From positions 62,001 to 126,000 of the forward strand of contig CAMYIZ010000047.1 of assembly GCA_947258585.1 (NCBI GenBank): a DNA stretch of 64,000 bases, read 5' to 3'. This DNA comes from an uncultured Haliea sp. (lineage in GTDB: Bacteria; Pseudomonadota; Gammaproteobacteria; Pseudomonadales; Halieaceae). Shown here piece by piece: positions 14,329-24,154 of the stretch. Each line of letters starts with the position of its first letter. Position 1 is the first letter of the stretch. A program made the position numbers and the translations under genes. The notes under the pieces are model-generated. The model saw nothing but the letters and a program-made list of their open reading frames with translations, had not been told where the DNA came from and made no database searches.

Positions 14329-14739
14329 TCAGTGTTCGTCGGCGGGCTGGTTGATTTCGATCAGGACGCCGTCGCAGCTCTTCGGGTGAATGAAAATCAC
14401 CCTGGAGTTGTGCGCGCCGGGCGTCGGTGCATCCGACAGGAACTGGTAGCCCCTGGCCTTCAATCGCGCTACATCCTCTTCGATATTGTCGGAACGAAAA
14501 CACAGGTGATGCAGGCCGCCGCCGCGCTTTTCCAGGTAGGTGGCGATGGGCCCCTCGCCGTTCAGCGGGTGCACGAGCTCGATATTGGTCGGGGGCAGCG
14601 GAAAGAAGGCCGTGGAGGTCTTGGCCGGCGCCACGTCCTCGGTACCCTCGAAGGGCAGACCGAAGTCCTCCATGAAACGCTTTATAGCCTTGTCGAAGTC
14701 CGGGACCGCAATAGCGATATGGTCCAGCGCTGTAATCAT
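14329..14739 (-). CDS. mce: Methylmalonyl-CoA epimerase
   Basis: Interconverts (S)- and (R)-methylmalonyl-CoA. The 136-residue glyoxalase-fold protein begins [19 protein letters not shown] with the first metal His, and later shows [25 protein letters not shown] and the C-terminal [18 protein letters not shown] containing the last metal Glu. The ATG at 14739 has GAGAGGC 6 bases before it. Gaps of 10 and 23 bases to its neighbours place it inside the propionyl-CoA operon. Confidence 0.95.
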   Translation of the reverse strand: MITALDHIAIAVPDFDKAIKRFMEDFGLPFEGTEDVAPAKTSTAFFPLPPTNIELVHPLNGEGPIATYLEKRGGGLHHLCFRSDNIEEDVARLKARGYQFLSDAPTPGAHNSRVIFIHPKSCDGVLIEINQPADEH

Positions 14740-14749
14740 GGTCTGCCTC

Positions 14750-17563
14750 TCAAAGTATTTGCTGCAGGAAACCCGCGGTGAGTTCGCGCTTGCGCGCGGC
14801 GATCTGTTCCGGGGGTACGACTTCGATTTTCTCGTCCGGGGTGATCTTGAACAGGGGCTGGCCCTTGTGAATGATGACGCCGTCGGAATCCACCAGCACC
14901 TTGTCGATGGTGCCGGCAAACGGTGCGTAGACCTTGTTGAACATCTTCATGACCTCGACGATATACAGCGGGTCGCCGGCCTCGAAATGCGCGCCCTCGG
15001 ACACATACAGTTCGTGCTGGGGCGATTCGCGGCCGTAGAACATGCCGCCACTCTCGGCCAGGATCTCGTCGCCACGGGCCGCCACCGGCGGCACCAGCAC
15101 CTTGGCCATGCGGGCCTGGTGCTCGGGATCCAGCAGGTCTTCCGGGATGTGGATGCTGAGGTCGTCGTTCACAGAGAGCTCATAGTATCCGGTGGCCTCG
15201 GCGATACTGGGCAGGACCGCCATGATATCGACGCCGGCCTGAAAACCCAGGTGTGCTGAGCGCACCTGGCTCCAGCTGGCATCGGTAAAGCCCGCGGGCG
15301 CGGTGTCGTTAGCCAACAGGGATTGCAGCGCGATCCAGTCAGGCGCATCGACCCTGTTGTTGAGTTCGCTGTAGAAGTCCAGGGCCTGCTGCAGGATGTC
15401 GTGGTCGTGGTCCCAGATCATGCTGGCGGCCGGCGCGCCCGGGATATAGTCCATGTGCAGGAAATGGTAGGTGTCCGCGAGCAATTCGATGGGGTTCTCG
15501 TTCCAGCTCAGCTTGCCGTCAATCACGGTATAGCAATCGCGGTTTATACTGAGCCAGCCGCTGAGCACGTGGGGCTCATCCAGCAAACGGTGCAGGGGTC
15601 GCAGCAACAGGGTCTGCTTCAACTCCATCGCATTGTGCAGAGCCTTCGCAGCCGCCTCACCGAGGCCCTTGATCCTGGCACGGGAGATCTCCCGCCAGGC
15701 AAAATCCAGGTCGATATTGTTGGCCTGGTCCTTGAGCTCACCGACGGCGGTCAGATAGGGCACGATAAAGCGCGTGGTTGGCCGGGCGTTGATATTCTGG
15801 CCGATAAACCAGTTCACCAGGCCGTAGTGGAATTCCAGGTTGGTGGCGAGATCCTTGCCGCGCATGCGCGTGCGGCGGATGGTCTCCGCCATTTTCTCGT
15901 AGGTCTCAAGCCGGGATTCGCCCACCGTGAGCAGCAGGGCGATATTGGAATCGTAGGCCCCTGCCAGGGTGTATTTCATGAACACATCGGTGTCGGGGTT
16001 GTGCAGGCTGATACCCTGGTCGTCGCGGATTTCCCCTTCCACCGCGTCGCTCCAGTACTCAATCACGCCACCGGCGGAAGGCTGCAGTGCCTGATTGGTG
16101 GCGTTGAGGCGCGCTTCCACGCTGTCGTTGTGGCGCAGGACGCGGGTCGGTTTCGGCAGTTTCGGCCCGTGGGCCGCCAGCAACACCATGGCTTCCACCA
16201 GGGACTCGACGACAAAACTGTCGTTGGCATCCTCAGGATTGCTGAAGCGCAGCGCATAGCACAGCTCGGTTACCCGGTGCTCAACCTGGATTCGGGTATT
16301 CATCTCCATGAAGAAGTGCTTGTCACCGTCAACGATACACTCGAACGTGGACACCGAATCGAGACCCACGGCAGCGCCAAAGCGGGCGGCCTCGTCTTCC
16401 ATTTCTTCCAGGGTAACCAGGTCCTGGCGCAACACCCGGGCCTCGATCTCCTGGCCCGCCGCCTCAGCCTGCTCCACCGCCCTGCGCAGGGACTCCACAG
16501 TGACCGAGACTTCCAGCAGTTTCTGCTCGTGCATCTGCAGGGAGCAATCGCGACCGCCCATGGTGATGCACCAGTCACCATTGCCGATCACCTGGATTTC
16601 CTGGTGGCGAGTCGTTTCGATATTCAGCTCCACCAGCACGTTCTTGTTGTCGCCAACGCCGGTGGTCTTTACCTCATTGAGAATTTCCCGGACCAGCTCC
16701 GCGGTGCGCTCCGCCTGACCGATGCCGAGAATGCGCTGCCCCTTGCCGCCGCCGCCGCTGATGGCCTTGAGCCGCACCCGGTTGCGCGGATAGTCCGCCT
16801 GCATGCGGCCCACAGCCTCGGTGAGGGTTTCGCAAAGCTCATCTACCGTGTACAGGTCGATACCCTTGCTGTAGGACGCGGCCAGCACCTTGTCGGCCTT
16901 GTCTTCAATGCTGATCGACTCGTCGTCGAGGAAATCCGGGTCCACCGCCAGGCCTTCCGCCTCGCACAGTGCGGACAGTGCGGCGACATCCGGGTACTTC
17001 TTCAACAGGGTCAGGGCCGTGCCATTGTCGATCCCGGGTGTAACTGAAACACCGGACTTGAGTGCGGTACGCTTGGCTTCATCCTTCAGGCCCGCGTCGT
17101 GCACGGTACGGGAGCACGGGCCGATAAAGTTGAGACCGGCTCGCTCCATGGCCGCAACCATGGTCTCGTCCTCGGCCATGAAGCCGTAGCCGGCGAATAC
17201 TGCATTGTAATTGTTGTCGCGGGCAATGCTGATGATCTGCGCAATGCGCTGGTCGCGCTCTTCCTTGTTGGCGCCGGTGTAATCCGGTACCCGGTGCACC
17301 CGGTCCGGGTCTGTCAGGGAACGCAGCTCTGGGGCCAGTGCGTTCTGGTAGACGATGGAATCCTTCTCGGACAGCAGGATGCCAAAATGAGCGATTCCCA
17401 TCTCGCTGAAGACATCCATCGCCTCCTTGCGGATAGGACCCCGGCAGATGATCAGCGGCCGCAGGTCGCTGCAGTCAAACTGCGCCACCCAGGGCGAAGG
17501 CTGGCGCGCGAGACGGCGGTCGCGGTGAATCAGGGGGTTGCGCAGATAATATTCGTTGGACAC
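14750..17563 (-). CDS. Biotin-dependent acyl-CoA carboxylase, long biotin carboxylase / carrier subunit
   Basis: Presumed alpha subunit of propionyl-CoA carboxylase: carboxylates biotin with ATP and bicarbonate. At 937 residues it is far longer than the usual 650-670. The N-terminal biotin carboxylase domain (FIGPCSRT, RLKAISGGGGKGQR, MNTRIQVEHRVTE) contains an extra segment of about 90 residues before the glycine-rich loop and altered motifs (GGRDCSLQMHEQKLLE, HRVTE). The middle region of about 250 residues is helical and unassigned. The biotinyl domain at the C-terminus has Lys873 in VEVMKMFNK. GTG start at 17563 with GAGGA upstream. Pairing with the next gene and the mutase pathway supports propionyl-CoA as substrate. 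Confidence 0.88.
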   Translation of the reverse strand: MSNEYYLRNPLIHRDRRLARQPSPWVAQFDCSDLRPLIICRGPIRKEAMDVFSEMGIAHFGILLSEKDSIVYQNALAPELRSLTDPDRVHRVPDYTGANKEERDQRIAQIISIARDNNYNAVFAGYGFMAEDETMVAAMERAGLNFIGPCSRTVHDAGLKDEAKRTALKSGVSVTPGIDNGTALTLLKKYPDVAALSALCEAEGLAVDPDFLDDESISIEDKADKVLAASYSKGIDLYTVDELCETLTEAVGRMQADYPRNRVRLKAISGGGGKGQRILGIGQAERTAELVREILNEVKTTGVGDNKNVLVELNIETTRHQEIQVIGNGDWCITMGGRDCSLQMHEQKLLEVSVTVESLRRAVEQAEAAGQEIEARVLRQDLVTLEEMEDEAARFGAAVGLDSVSTFECIVDGDKHFFMEMNTRIQVEHRVTELCYALRFSNPEDANDSFVVESLVEAMVLLAAHGPKLPKPTRVLRHNDSVEARLNATNQALQPSAGGVIEYWSDAVEGEIRDDQGISLHNPDTDVFMKYTLAGAYDSNIALLLTVGESRLETYEKMAETIRRTRMRGKDLATNLEFHYGLVNWFIGQNINARPTTRFIVPYLTAVGELKDQANNIDLDFAWREISRARIKGLGEAAAKALHNAMELKQTLLLRPLHRLLDEPHVLSGWLSINRDCYTVIDGKLSWNENPIELLADTYHFLHMDYIPGAPAASMIWDHDHDILQQALDFYSELNNRVDAPDWIALQSLLANDTAPAGFTDASWSQVRSAHLGFQAGVDIMAVLPSIAEATGYYELSVNDDLSIHIPEDLLDPEHQARMAKVLVPPVAARGDEILAESGGMFYGRESPQHELYVSEGAHFEAGDPLYIVEVMKMFNKVYAPFAGTIDKVLVDSDGVIIHKGQPLFKITPDEKIEVVPPEQIAARKRELTAGFLQQIL

Positions 17564-17598
17564 GCGATCTTTCCTCAGTCTGTCTTATTGGAGCGGGC

Positions 17599-19332
17599 TT
17601 AGTGGAACTCACGCTGCACGGACGTGAGCGGCTCCGGGGTGTAGTGGCGCAGGCAGAAGTCCATGTGCTCGGCAAGCACCTGACGCAGGTCCGATGGCAT
17701 CACGATCTGGGAGATGGAGCCGAGGCTCAGGGCCTCGTTCGGATTCATCAGCTCCTGCTCATAGCGCTGGGCCAGCAATTGTTCCTCGGAGCGCACCCAG
17801 GCGTTGACCAGCTGGGTGGCGGCAGTTTTCGCCTGCTCGGGCGCCAGCCCCGCACTGACCTGTGCCCTGGTCTCGGCGGCGATCTTGTCCGCCACCCCGG
17901 CGCGAATCTTGCGCAATTCATCCTTGTAGACGTACTCGACACCCGCCGGCCCCATCACCGCCACCCGGGTGGTCGGCAGGGCGACAACAAAATCCGCCCC
18001 GGTGGGATAGTTGTTGTAGGAGGCGTAGGCACCACCGAAGGCGTTGCGCACCAGCACCAGGAAGCGCGGCGTGCGCAGGTCGACGATGGCATCCAGCATG
18101 GCGCGGCCAGCCTGGACGATACCGCCGGCCTCCTGCTCCTTGCCGGGCAGGAAGCCGGTGGTGTCTTCGAGGAAGATAATGGGGATGTTGTACAGGTTGC
18201 AGAAGCGAATAAACCGCGCGTTCTTGTAGGCGGCGGCAATGTCGATCTGGCCGGAGGCCACCGCCGAGTTGTTGGCCACAAAACCAACCACGTTGCCGCC
18301 CAGGCGACCGAGCGCGGTGATCGTGTTGCGCGCGCGCTCGGCCTGGATTTCGATAAAATCGCCGTGGTCGCACAGCTGCTGGATGAGAATGCTGATGTCG
18401 ATCGGCGTGTTATAGCCGGTCGGAGAGTTGAACGCCTTCTTCAGCAGGATGTCGATGTCCCAGGTCTTGCGACTCACGGGGTCCGACGTGGCCAGGAAAG
18501 GTGCCGCACTGCTGTTGTTGTCGGGCAGGTAGTTCAACAGGGCACGCACCTTGCGCAGGGCCGCCACTTCATCCGGCACCACGAAATCGGTCACGCCACT
18601 CTGGCTGTGCACACCGGGGCCACCGAGTTCGTCGGGGGTCACGTCCTCGCCGAGCACGGATTTCACGACACCGGGACCGGTGAGCCCGAAAAAGGTGTCA
18701 TTGGGCTGGATCAGGAAGCTGCCCTGGCGCGGCAGATAGGAGCCACCGCCGGCGTTGAAGCCGAACATGCACATGATGCTCGGGACCACGCCGCTGACCT
18801 TGCGCAGGGCGGTAAACGCGTCGGCATAACCGTCGAGGCCACCAACGCCCGCGGGGATATAGGCGCCCGCGGAATCGTTGAGGCCGACCAGGGGAATCCT
18901 GCGCTTCGCCGCCAGCTCGAACAGGCGCGCGAGTTTCTTGCCGTTGGTCGCGTCCATGGAACCGGCGCGGACGGTGAAATCATGGCCATAGATAGCGACG
19001 TCGCGGCCATTGACCTTGATCAGGGCGGTAACCAGGGAGGCGCCGTCGAGATTGGGGCCCCAGTTCTGGTACAGCACCGTGGGTGCTTCATCCGCCAGGT
19101 GGTCGATTCGCTCCCAGATCGTCATCCGGTTCTTCTGGTGCTGGCGCTGGATATTGCGCACACCCGCTGCTCGCAGGGGCCGCTGCTGCAGTTCCCAGCC
19201 AGCCTTCAGTGCCTTCTCATAGAGACCGGGCTCCGACGCGAGCTGGCCTGGCACCTTGAACTCCCGCTCATCCTCGGTGGCAAATGGGTTGTTGAGAGAG
19301 GCAATCAGGTCGGTATCAGTGCTTGTCTTCAT
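17599..19332 (-). CDS. Acyl-CoA carboxylase carboxyltransferase subunit (probable propionyl-CoA carboxylase beta)
   Basis: Transfers carboxyl from biotin to acyl-CoA. The 577-residue protein is a fused N+C carboxyltransferase of the crotonase fold: N-half oxyanion region [18 protein letters not shown]-half [20 protein letters not shown] and [20 protein letters not shown]. It is about 60 residues longer than usual beta subunits. GGAAAAC precedes the ATG at 19332 by 7 bases; another ATG at 19344 (MENK) lacks a ribosome site. First gene of the operon pcc-like beta, alpha, epimerase, mutase, meaB. Substrate assignment rests on that context. Confidence 0.9.
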   Translation of the reverse strand: MKTSTDTDLIASLNNPFATEDEREFKVPGQLASEPGLYEKALKAGWELQQRPLRAAGVRNIQRQHQKNRMTIWERIDHLADEAPTVLYQNWGPNLDGASLVTALIKVNGRDVAIYGHDFTVRAGSMDATNGKKLARLFELAAKRRIPLVGLNDSAGAYIPAGVGGLDGYADAFTALRKVSGVVPSIMCMFGFNAGGGSYLPRQGSFLIQPNDTFFGLTGPGVVKSVLGEDVTPDELGGPGVHSQSGVTDFVVPDEVAALRKVRALLNYLPDNNSSAAPFLATSDPVSRKTWDIDILLKKAFNSPTGYNTPIDISILIQQLCDHGDFIEIQAERARNTITALGRLGGNVVGFVANNSAVASGQIDIAAAYKNARFIRFCNLYNIPIIFLEDTTGFLPGKEQEAGGIVQAGRAMLDAIVDLRTPRFLVLVRNAFGGAYASYNNYPTGADFVVALPTTRVAVMGPAGVEYVYKDELRKIRAGVADKIAAETRAQVSAGLAPEQAKTAATQLVNAWVRSEEQLLAQRYEQELMNPNEALSLGSISQIVMPSDLRQVLAEHMDFCLRHYTPEPLTSVQREFH

Positions 19333-19355
19333 TTTGTTTTCCATGCTGGTGCAGG

Positions 19356-19376
19356 GCCGGCTTGTGGCAAGCCGGC
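19356..19376. promoter_or_regulatory. GC-rich leader hairpin before the carboxylase operon
   Basis: A perfect 9-base inverted repeat, GCCGGCTTG against CAAGCCGGC with a 3-base loop, ends about 12-24 bases before the two candidate start codons of the carboxyltransferase gene. It lies downstream of the proposed promoter, so it would be in the transcribed leader, close to the ribosome site. No T run follows, so it is not a classical terminator. Possible roles are mRNA stabilisation or translational control. Confidence 0.5.
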
Positions 19377-19466
19377 GACTGCCTTTACCCTCTTGTCGAG
19401 GTTCCCGGGTTTACATGTGACGGCGGCCGGGCTTAGGATGAAGTCCCGGCTCAAATTCGGCGCACC

Positions 19467-19495
19467 ACATTAATTCCAAGGCGTGGGAATGTCAA
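19467..19495 (-). promoter_or_regulatory. Probable sigma-70 promoter of the propionyl-CoA operon
   Basis: The minus strand has a consensus -35 TTGACA (19490-19495), a 17-base spacer and TAATGT (19467-19472) as -10. The spacer is bounded by ATTCC at 19473-19477 and its complement GGAAT at 19486-19490, a small inverted repeat that could be an operator. The leader to the carboxyltransferase start would be about 125 bases. The -35 is convincing; the -10 is a 3/6 match. Confidence 0.55.
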
Positions 19496-19566
19496 TTTAA
19501 CGGCCCGCTAACGCGACAGCGAAAGATACTGCATATGCCCTGCCTTTTACCCTCCTCCCCCGCGGA

Positions 19567-19598
19567 TTGCGTAGTTTTCTGGCGCTGCAATTACGCAA
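19567..19598. promoter_or_regulatory. Inverted repeat upstream of pabB
   Basis: TTGCGTA at 19567-19573 and TACGCAA at 19592-19598 are exact complements separated by 18 bases, in the divergent gap of about 300 bases between the carboxylase operon and pabB. Spacing between half-site centres (25 bases) is wider than most dimeric operators. Could be a regulator site for either gene. The rest of this gap holds the promoter and hairpin listed separately, and nothing else recognised. Confidence 0.3.
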
Positions 19599-19650
19599 AT
19601 ACTCAGCGTCAACATTGTGCTGCGGTGACCTCCCCTGCCGGTGACGACCT

Positions 19651-21015
19651 GTGAGCCTGCACTTCGATGAGCTTGCCTGGCAGCCCGACAGCGGCCGCCT
19701 GTTCACTGCCCTGCGCGATCTGCCAGTTCCGGCCTGGCTGGACAGCGCCCAGCCCTGGGCCGGCAATGGCCGCTATGACATTCTGGTGGCAGATCCCGGG
19801 CCAGGGACACCGCTGGCACCGCGCGCGGCGGACCCCGCGGCAAGCTGGCGCAGCTATTTTGACGACCTGGCCCGCTACCACCGGGAACGCTATGCCGGCA
19901 TCGCGCCAGCGGGCCAGCGCCTGCCCTTCTGCGGCGGCCTGCTGGGCTATCTGGGCTACGAGCCGGGCAACGCCCTGCACGGGATCGCGCACCCGCAGGC
20001 CGACCGCATTTCCACGCCTGGCGCCCATATCGGCGCCTATGACTGGTGCATCATCCAGGACCACCTGCTGCAGCGATCCGTGCTGGTTTCCCTGCCCTGG
20101 GTGAGCGCCGCGACCCGCAGGGAGCTTCGTCAGCGGCTGGCGTCGGCGCAACACGCAAGCGGAGATGGCACGTTCCAGCTGCAGGGCGGCTTTGTCTCGG
20201 GAATCAGCCGCGACCAGTACCGGGCGGCCTTTGCCCGGATCCAGGCCTATATCCAGGCCGGGGACTGTTACCAGGTGAACCTGGCGCAGCGTTTCGAGGC
20301 ACCCTGCAGCGGCGATCCGTTTGCCGCCTACCGGGTGTTGCGGGAAGTGGCTGCAGCGCCCTTTTCCGGCTACCTGCAACTGAGCGCGCAGCAGGCGCTG
20401 CTGTGCCTGTCGCCGGAACGGTTCCTGTCCCTGCAGGGCCAGCAGGTGGAAACCCGTCCCATCAAGGGCACCCGTCCTCGATTCGCGGATGCAGATCGCG
20501 ACCTGCGCAGCGCCCGGGAGTTGCGCGAGAGCCCCAAGGACCGCGCCGAGAACCTGATGATCGTGGACCTCCTGCGCAACGATCTCGGCCACAGCTGCGT
20601 GCCCGGCAGCATCCGCGTCGATCAGCTGTTTGCCCTGGAAAGCTACCCCACCGTGCACCACCTGGTCAGCACAATCCGCGGCGAACTGGCGCCGGATCGC
20701 AGCCCCTTCGACCTCCTGCGCGACAGCTTCCCCGGCGGCTCCATCACCGGCGCGCCCAAGCGCCGCGCCATGCAGATCATTGCCGAACTGGAACCCTACA
20801 GCCGCGAGGCCTACTGCGGCTCACTCCTCTATATCAGCGCGGACGGCCACATGGACAGCAACATCGCCATCCGCAGCCTGGTCGCCAACAACGGCAGCCT
20901 GCGCTGCTGGGGGGGCGGCGGGATTGTGGCGGACTCGGAGGCTGATCAGGAGTATCAGGAGACCTACGACAAGGTCGGGCGATTCCTCAGCACTTTGGAG
21001 CAGCGGTTCAGGTAG
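19651..21015 (+). CDS. pabB: Aminodeoxychorismate synthase component I
   Basis: Converts chorismate with ammonia to 4-amino-4-deoxychorismate for folate synthesis. The 454-residue protein has the chorismate-binding core: PIKGTRPR with the active-site Lys that distinguishes PabB, ENLMIVDLLRNDLGHSC, FPGGSITGAPKRRAMQII and YCGSLLYISADGHMDSNIAIRS. The start is GTG at 19651. No pabA or pabC is adjacent. It converges with thrH across a repeat-rich gap. Confidence 0.94.
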   Translation: MSLHFDELAWQPDSGRLFTALRDLPVPAWLDSAQPWAGNGRYDILVADPGPGTPLAPRAADPAASWRSYFDDLARYHRERYAGIAPAGQRLPFCGGLLGYLGYEPGNALHGIAHPQADRISTPGAHIGAYDWCIIQDHLLQRSVLVSLPWVSAATRRELRQRLASAQHASGDGTFQLQGGFVSGISRDQYRAAFARIQAYIQAGDCYQVNLAQRFEAPCSGDPFAAYRVLREVAAAPFSGYLQLSAQQALLCLSPERFLSLQGQQVETRPIKGTRPRFADADRDLRSARELRESPKDRAENLMIVDLLRNDLGHSCVPGSIRVDQLFALESYPTVHHLVSTIRGELAPDRSPFDLLRDSFPGGSITGAPKRRAMQIIAELEPYSREAYCGSLLYISADGHMDSNIAIRSLVANNGSLRCWGGGGIVADSEADQEYQETYDKVGRFLSTLEQRFR

Positions 21016-21078
21016 CTGCGGGTCGAACCCCGTAACTCCTGGCTGGTTCTAATGGAATTCGGATCCGGGACCAGGGTG

Positions 21079-21181
21079 CCGTCTGGCTGCGGGGCTTGCG
21101 GGACTCGCCGCAAGTACGTCCTTGTAGGCTCGTATCGCGCATCCATGCGCTCAACGGTCCCGCAAGCCCCGCAGCCATACG
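21079..21181 (+). repeat. Structured inverted-repeat element, copy 1 (REP/MITE-like)
   Basis: Outer arms 21085-21104 and 21157-21176 are exact 20-base reverse complements, extending outward with one mismatch to about 21080/21181. The 52-base interior holds GCGCAT-CC-ATGCGC and a weaker TAC..GTA hairpin, so the whole could fold into a long stem with two internal hairpins. The interior matches the reverse complement of copy 2 over about 60 positions, while the outer arms differ and remain self-complementary. No transposase or RAYT gene is nearby. Confidence 0.8.
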
Positions 21182-21282
21182 CCCCCCTCTGACACCGAGT
21201 ACATCGGACCTGAAAAACACCCAATCCTGAGAACTTTACCCAAGTCTATTACCGGGAAGCCCGAATTCACCCGAGCAGTGAA

Positions 21283-21392
21283 GCGCTGTGCATGCTGCGG
21301 CCTCCCGGGACCGTAGGCGGCATGGACGCCGCCTACGAGCCTACATGGATGTATTCACGGCGAGTCCCGGGAGGCCGCAGCATGGGCAGCGC
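21283..21392 (-). repeat. Structured inverted-repeat element, copy 2 (opposite orientation)
   Basis: Outer arms 21291-21311 and 21364-21384 are exact 21-base reverse complements, and GCGCTG (21283-21288) / CAGCGC (21387-21392) extends the stem past a 2-base mismatch. Inside, CGTAGGCGGC / GCCGCCTACG (10 pairs, 6-base loop) and TACAT-CC-ATGTA form two hairpins. Read on the minus strand its core aligns without gaps to copy 1. The pair lies 106 bases apart, head-to-head, between the convergent genes pabB and thrH. Confidence 0.8.
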
Positions 21393-21397
21393 GCGTT

Positions 21398-21460
21398 CCA
21401 GGCGCCAGGCGCCAGGCGCTACGCGCCGGTAACCCGGCCCGGTCAGGTCGGGTCGGGTCA
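21398..21460. repeat. Short tandem repeats next to thrH
   Basis: Three perfect copies of CCAGGCG at 21398-21418 are followed by GGTCA-GGTCG-GGTCG-GGTCA, four near-copies of a 5-base unit, at 21441-21460, which reaches the thrH stop codon. With the two inverted repeats this accounts for most of the 442-base gap; the remainder (21016-21078 and 21182-21282) shows nothing recognisable. Confidence 0.7.
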
Positions 21461-22075
21461 GACTGAGAGGGGCCTGTTGCTGGCGTCCACGAATGCCTGT
21501 TTCAACGCCGGAAAGTCGTGCACCGCCTGGAACTGCGGAAACTCGTCGATCACGTTCTGCGGCGCGTGGAACAGGAGGCCGACATCGGCCTCCCCCAGCA
21601 TCGTGGTGTCGTTGTAGGAATCGCCGGCGGCGATAATACGGTAGTGGAGGCTGTGCAGGGCCTGCACGGACGCGCGCTTGGGGTCTTTCTGGCGCAGCTT
21701 GTAGTCGACCACCCGGCCGCTGTCGTCGACCTCCAGACGGTGGCAGAACAGGGTCGGCCAACCAAGCTGGCGCATCAGGGGGGCGGAGAATTCGTAGAAA
21801 GTATCGGAGAGAATGATCACCTGGAAACGCTCGCGCAGCCAGTCGAGAAAGTCCGCCGCGCCGGGCAGTGGCTCCAGGGTGGCGATGACCTCCTGGATGT
21901 CGTCGATCCTGAGGCCGTGCTGGTCGAGGATGCGCAGGCGCTGCTTCATCAACACGTCGTAGTCGGGAATATCCCGGGTGGTGGCGCGCAGCTCGGGGAT
22001 ACCGGTGCGTTCGGCGAAGGCGATCCAGATTTCCGGTATGAGTACCCCTTCGAGGTCCAGGCAGGCCAATTCCAC
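21458..22075 (-). CDS. thrH: Bifunctional phosphoserine phosphatase / homoserine phosphotransferase ThrH
   Basis: HAD-family enzyme first described in Pseudomonas aeruginosa, moving phosphate from phosphoserine to water or homoserine. Length of 205 residues equals the Pseudomonas protein. Motif I is DLEGVL (Asp-x-Glu in place of Asp-x-Asp, typical of ThrH), with SDTFYEF, QKDPKR and GDSYNDTTML. The start is GTG at 22075, chosen because GGGAG lies 8 bases upstream and the protein then aligns end to end; the frame is open 15 bases further. Confidence 0.95.
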   Translation of the reverse strand: MELACLDLEGVLIPEIWIAFAERTGIPELRATTRDIPDYDVLMKQRLRILDQHGLRIDDIQEVIATLEPLPGAADFLDWLRERFQVIILSDTFYEFSAPLMRQLGWPTLFCHRLEVDDSGRVVDYKLRQKDPKRASVQALHSLHYRIIAAGDSYNDTTMLGEADVGLLFHAPQNVIDEFPQFQAVHDFPALKQAFVDASNRPLSV

Positions 22076-22157
22076 GTGTCGTTCTCCCAACTCGGATGCG
22101 AAAGCGGGACAATCTACCCAAGGGTGCCAGCCGCCACAAGCGGGACGAGCGAAAAAA

Positions 22158-23251
<1,094 letters not shown>

Positions 23252-24154
23252 TTAGTTGTTCGCCACCCCGTGGGGCACATGCCCTGTAGCGATGTGGGGA
23301 CTGGCCAGCTGGCAGTGGGTTTCCTGGTCGTCGAAGAACACATCCGCCTGGTAGGCGCGCAGGAACTCGGTCTTGTTCAGCCCACCCAGAAAGATGGATT
23401 CGTCGATGCGGATGTCCCAGGCGCGCAGGGTGCGGATCACCCGCTCATGGGCCGGCGCCGAGCGGGCGGTCACCAGCGCCGTGCGAATCGGCGCCTCGGT
23501 GGCGGGAAAGGCCTGTTGCAGGCGATGCAGCGCGGCGAGGAATGGCTTGAAGGGACCGCCGCTCAGGGGCGTCCTGGCCGCTGCCTGCTCGCTGGCGGTA
23601 AATGCCTCCAGGCCCTCCGTCTTGAAGACCCGCTCGGCTTCATCCGAAAACACGACCGCGTCACCGTCGAAGGCGAAGCGCAGCTGGTCGGAACTGCTGT
23701 TGCCACCCTTGTTGGATACCAGGGTCGCCGCGGCCACTCCGCAGTTCAGGGCGTAGCGGACATCCTCCGCTTCATTGGACAGGAACAGTTGACAGCCAAA
23801 AGCGTTGATATAGCGCCAGGGGCTCTCCCCGCCACAGAACGCGGCGCGGCTGATCGGCAGGTCGTAGTGCTGAATGGAATTGAACACCCGCAGACCGGTA
23901 TCGGCACTGTTGCGCGAGAGCAGCACCACCTCCACCTGGCCGTCGTCACCAAGCAGGGTATTCAGGCGCAACAGCTTTTGCACCAGGGGAAAGGCCTCTC
24001 CCGGTTCCAGCGGTTGTTCCTCGCGAGCAATCTGGTATTCGGAGTAAGCCTGCAAGCCCTCTTCCTGGTACACGCGGTGGCTCTCGCCCAGGTCGAACAG
24101 CGCCCGGGAGGAGATCGCGATAACCAGCTTGGCACTGCCATCCGCGCTCGCCAT
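23252..24154 (-). CDS. 5'-nucleotidase, cytosolic cN-I-like family
   Basis: The 300-residue protein matches the bacterial 5'-nucleotidase family related to NT5C1 (PF06189). Conserved stretches visible are LVIAISSRALFDLGESH, FCGGESPWRYINAFGCQLFLSNE, FAFDGDAVVFSDEAE, and the C-terminal SIFLGGLNKTEFLRAYQADVFFDDQ with the HAD-like aspartates. It would dephosphorylate nucleoside monophosphates. The ATG at 24154 overlaps the symporter stop (TGATG), so translation is coupled. Why a nucleotidase is paired with an amino-acid symporter is unclear. Confidence 0.85.
   Translation of the reverse strand: MASADGSAKLVIAISSRALFDLGESHRVYQEEGLQAYSEYQIAREEQPLEPGEAFPLVQKLLRLNTLLGDDGQVEVVLLSRNSADTGLRVFNSIQHYDLPISRAAFCGGESPWRYINAFGCQLFLSNEAEDVRYALNCGVAAATLVSNKGGNSSSDQLRFAFDGDAVVFSDEAERVFKTEGLEAFTASEQAAARTPLSGGPFKPFLAALHRLQQAFPATEAPIRTALVTARSAPAHERVIRTLRAWDIRIDESIFLGGLNKTEFLRAYQADVFFDDQETHCQLASPHIATGHVPHGVANN

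Noticed and set aside
15323-19473. Plus-strand open frames of 574 and 623 codons
   Set aside because: Shadows of the carboxylase subunits on the minus strand.
21017-21032. T-arm-like GCGGGTCGAACCCCG suggesting a tRNA or att site
   Set aside because: No acceptor, D or anticodon arms could be built around it, and it overlaps the end of pabB.
21398-21460. Possible CRISPR-like array from repeated CCAGGCG and GGTCG units
   Set aside because: Units are 5-7 bases, contiguous and without spacers; they are simple tandem repeats.
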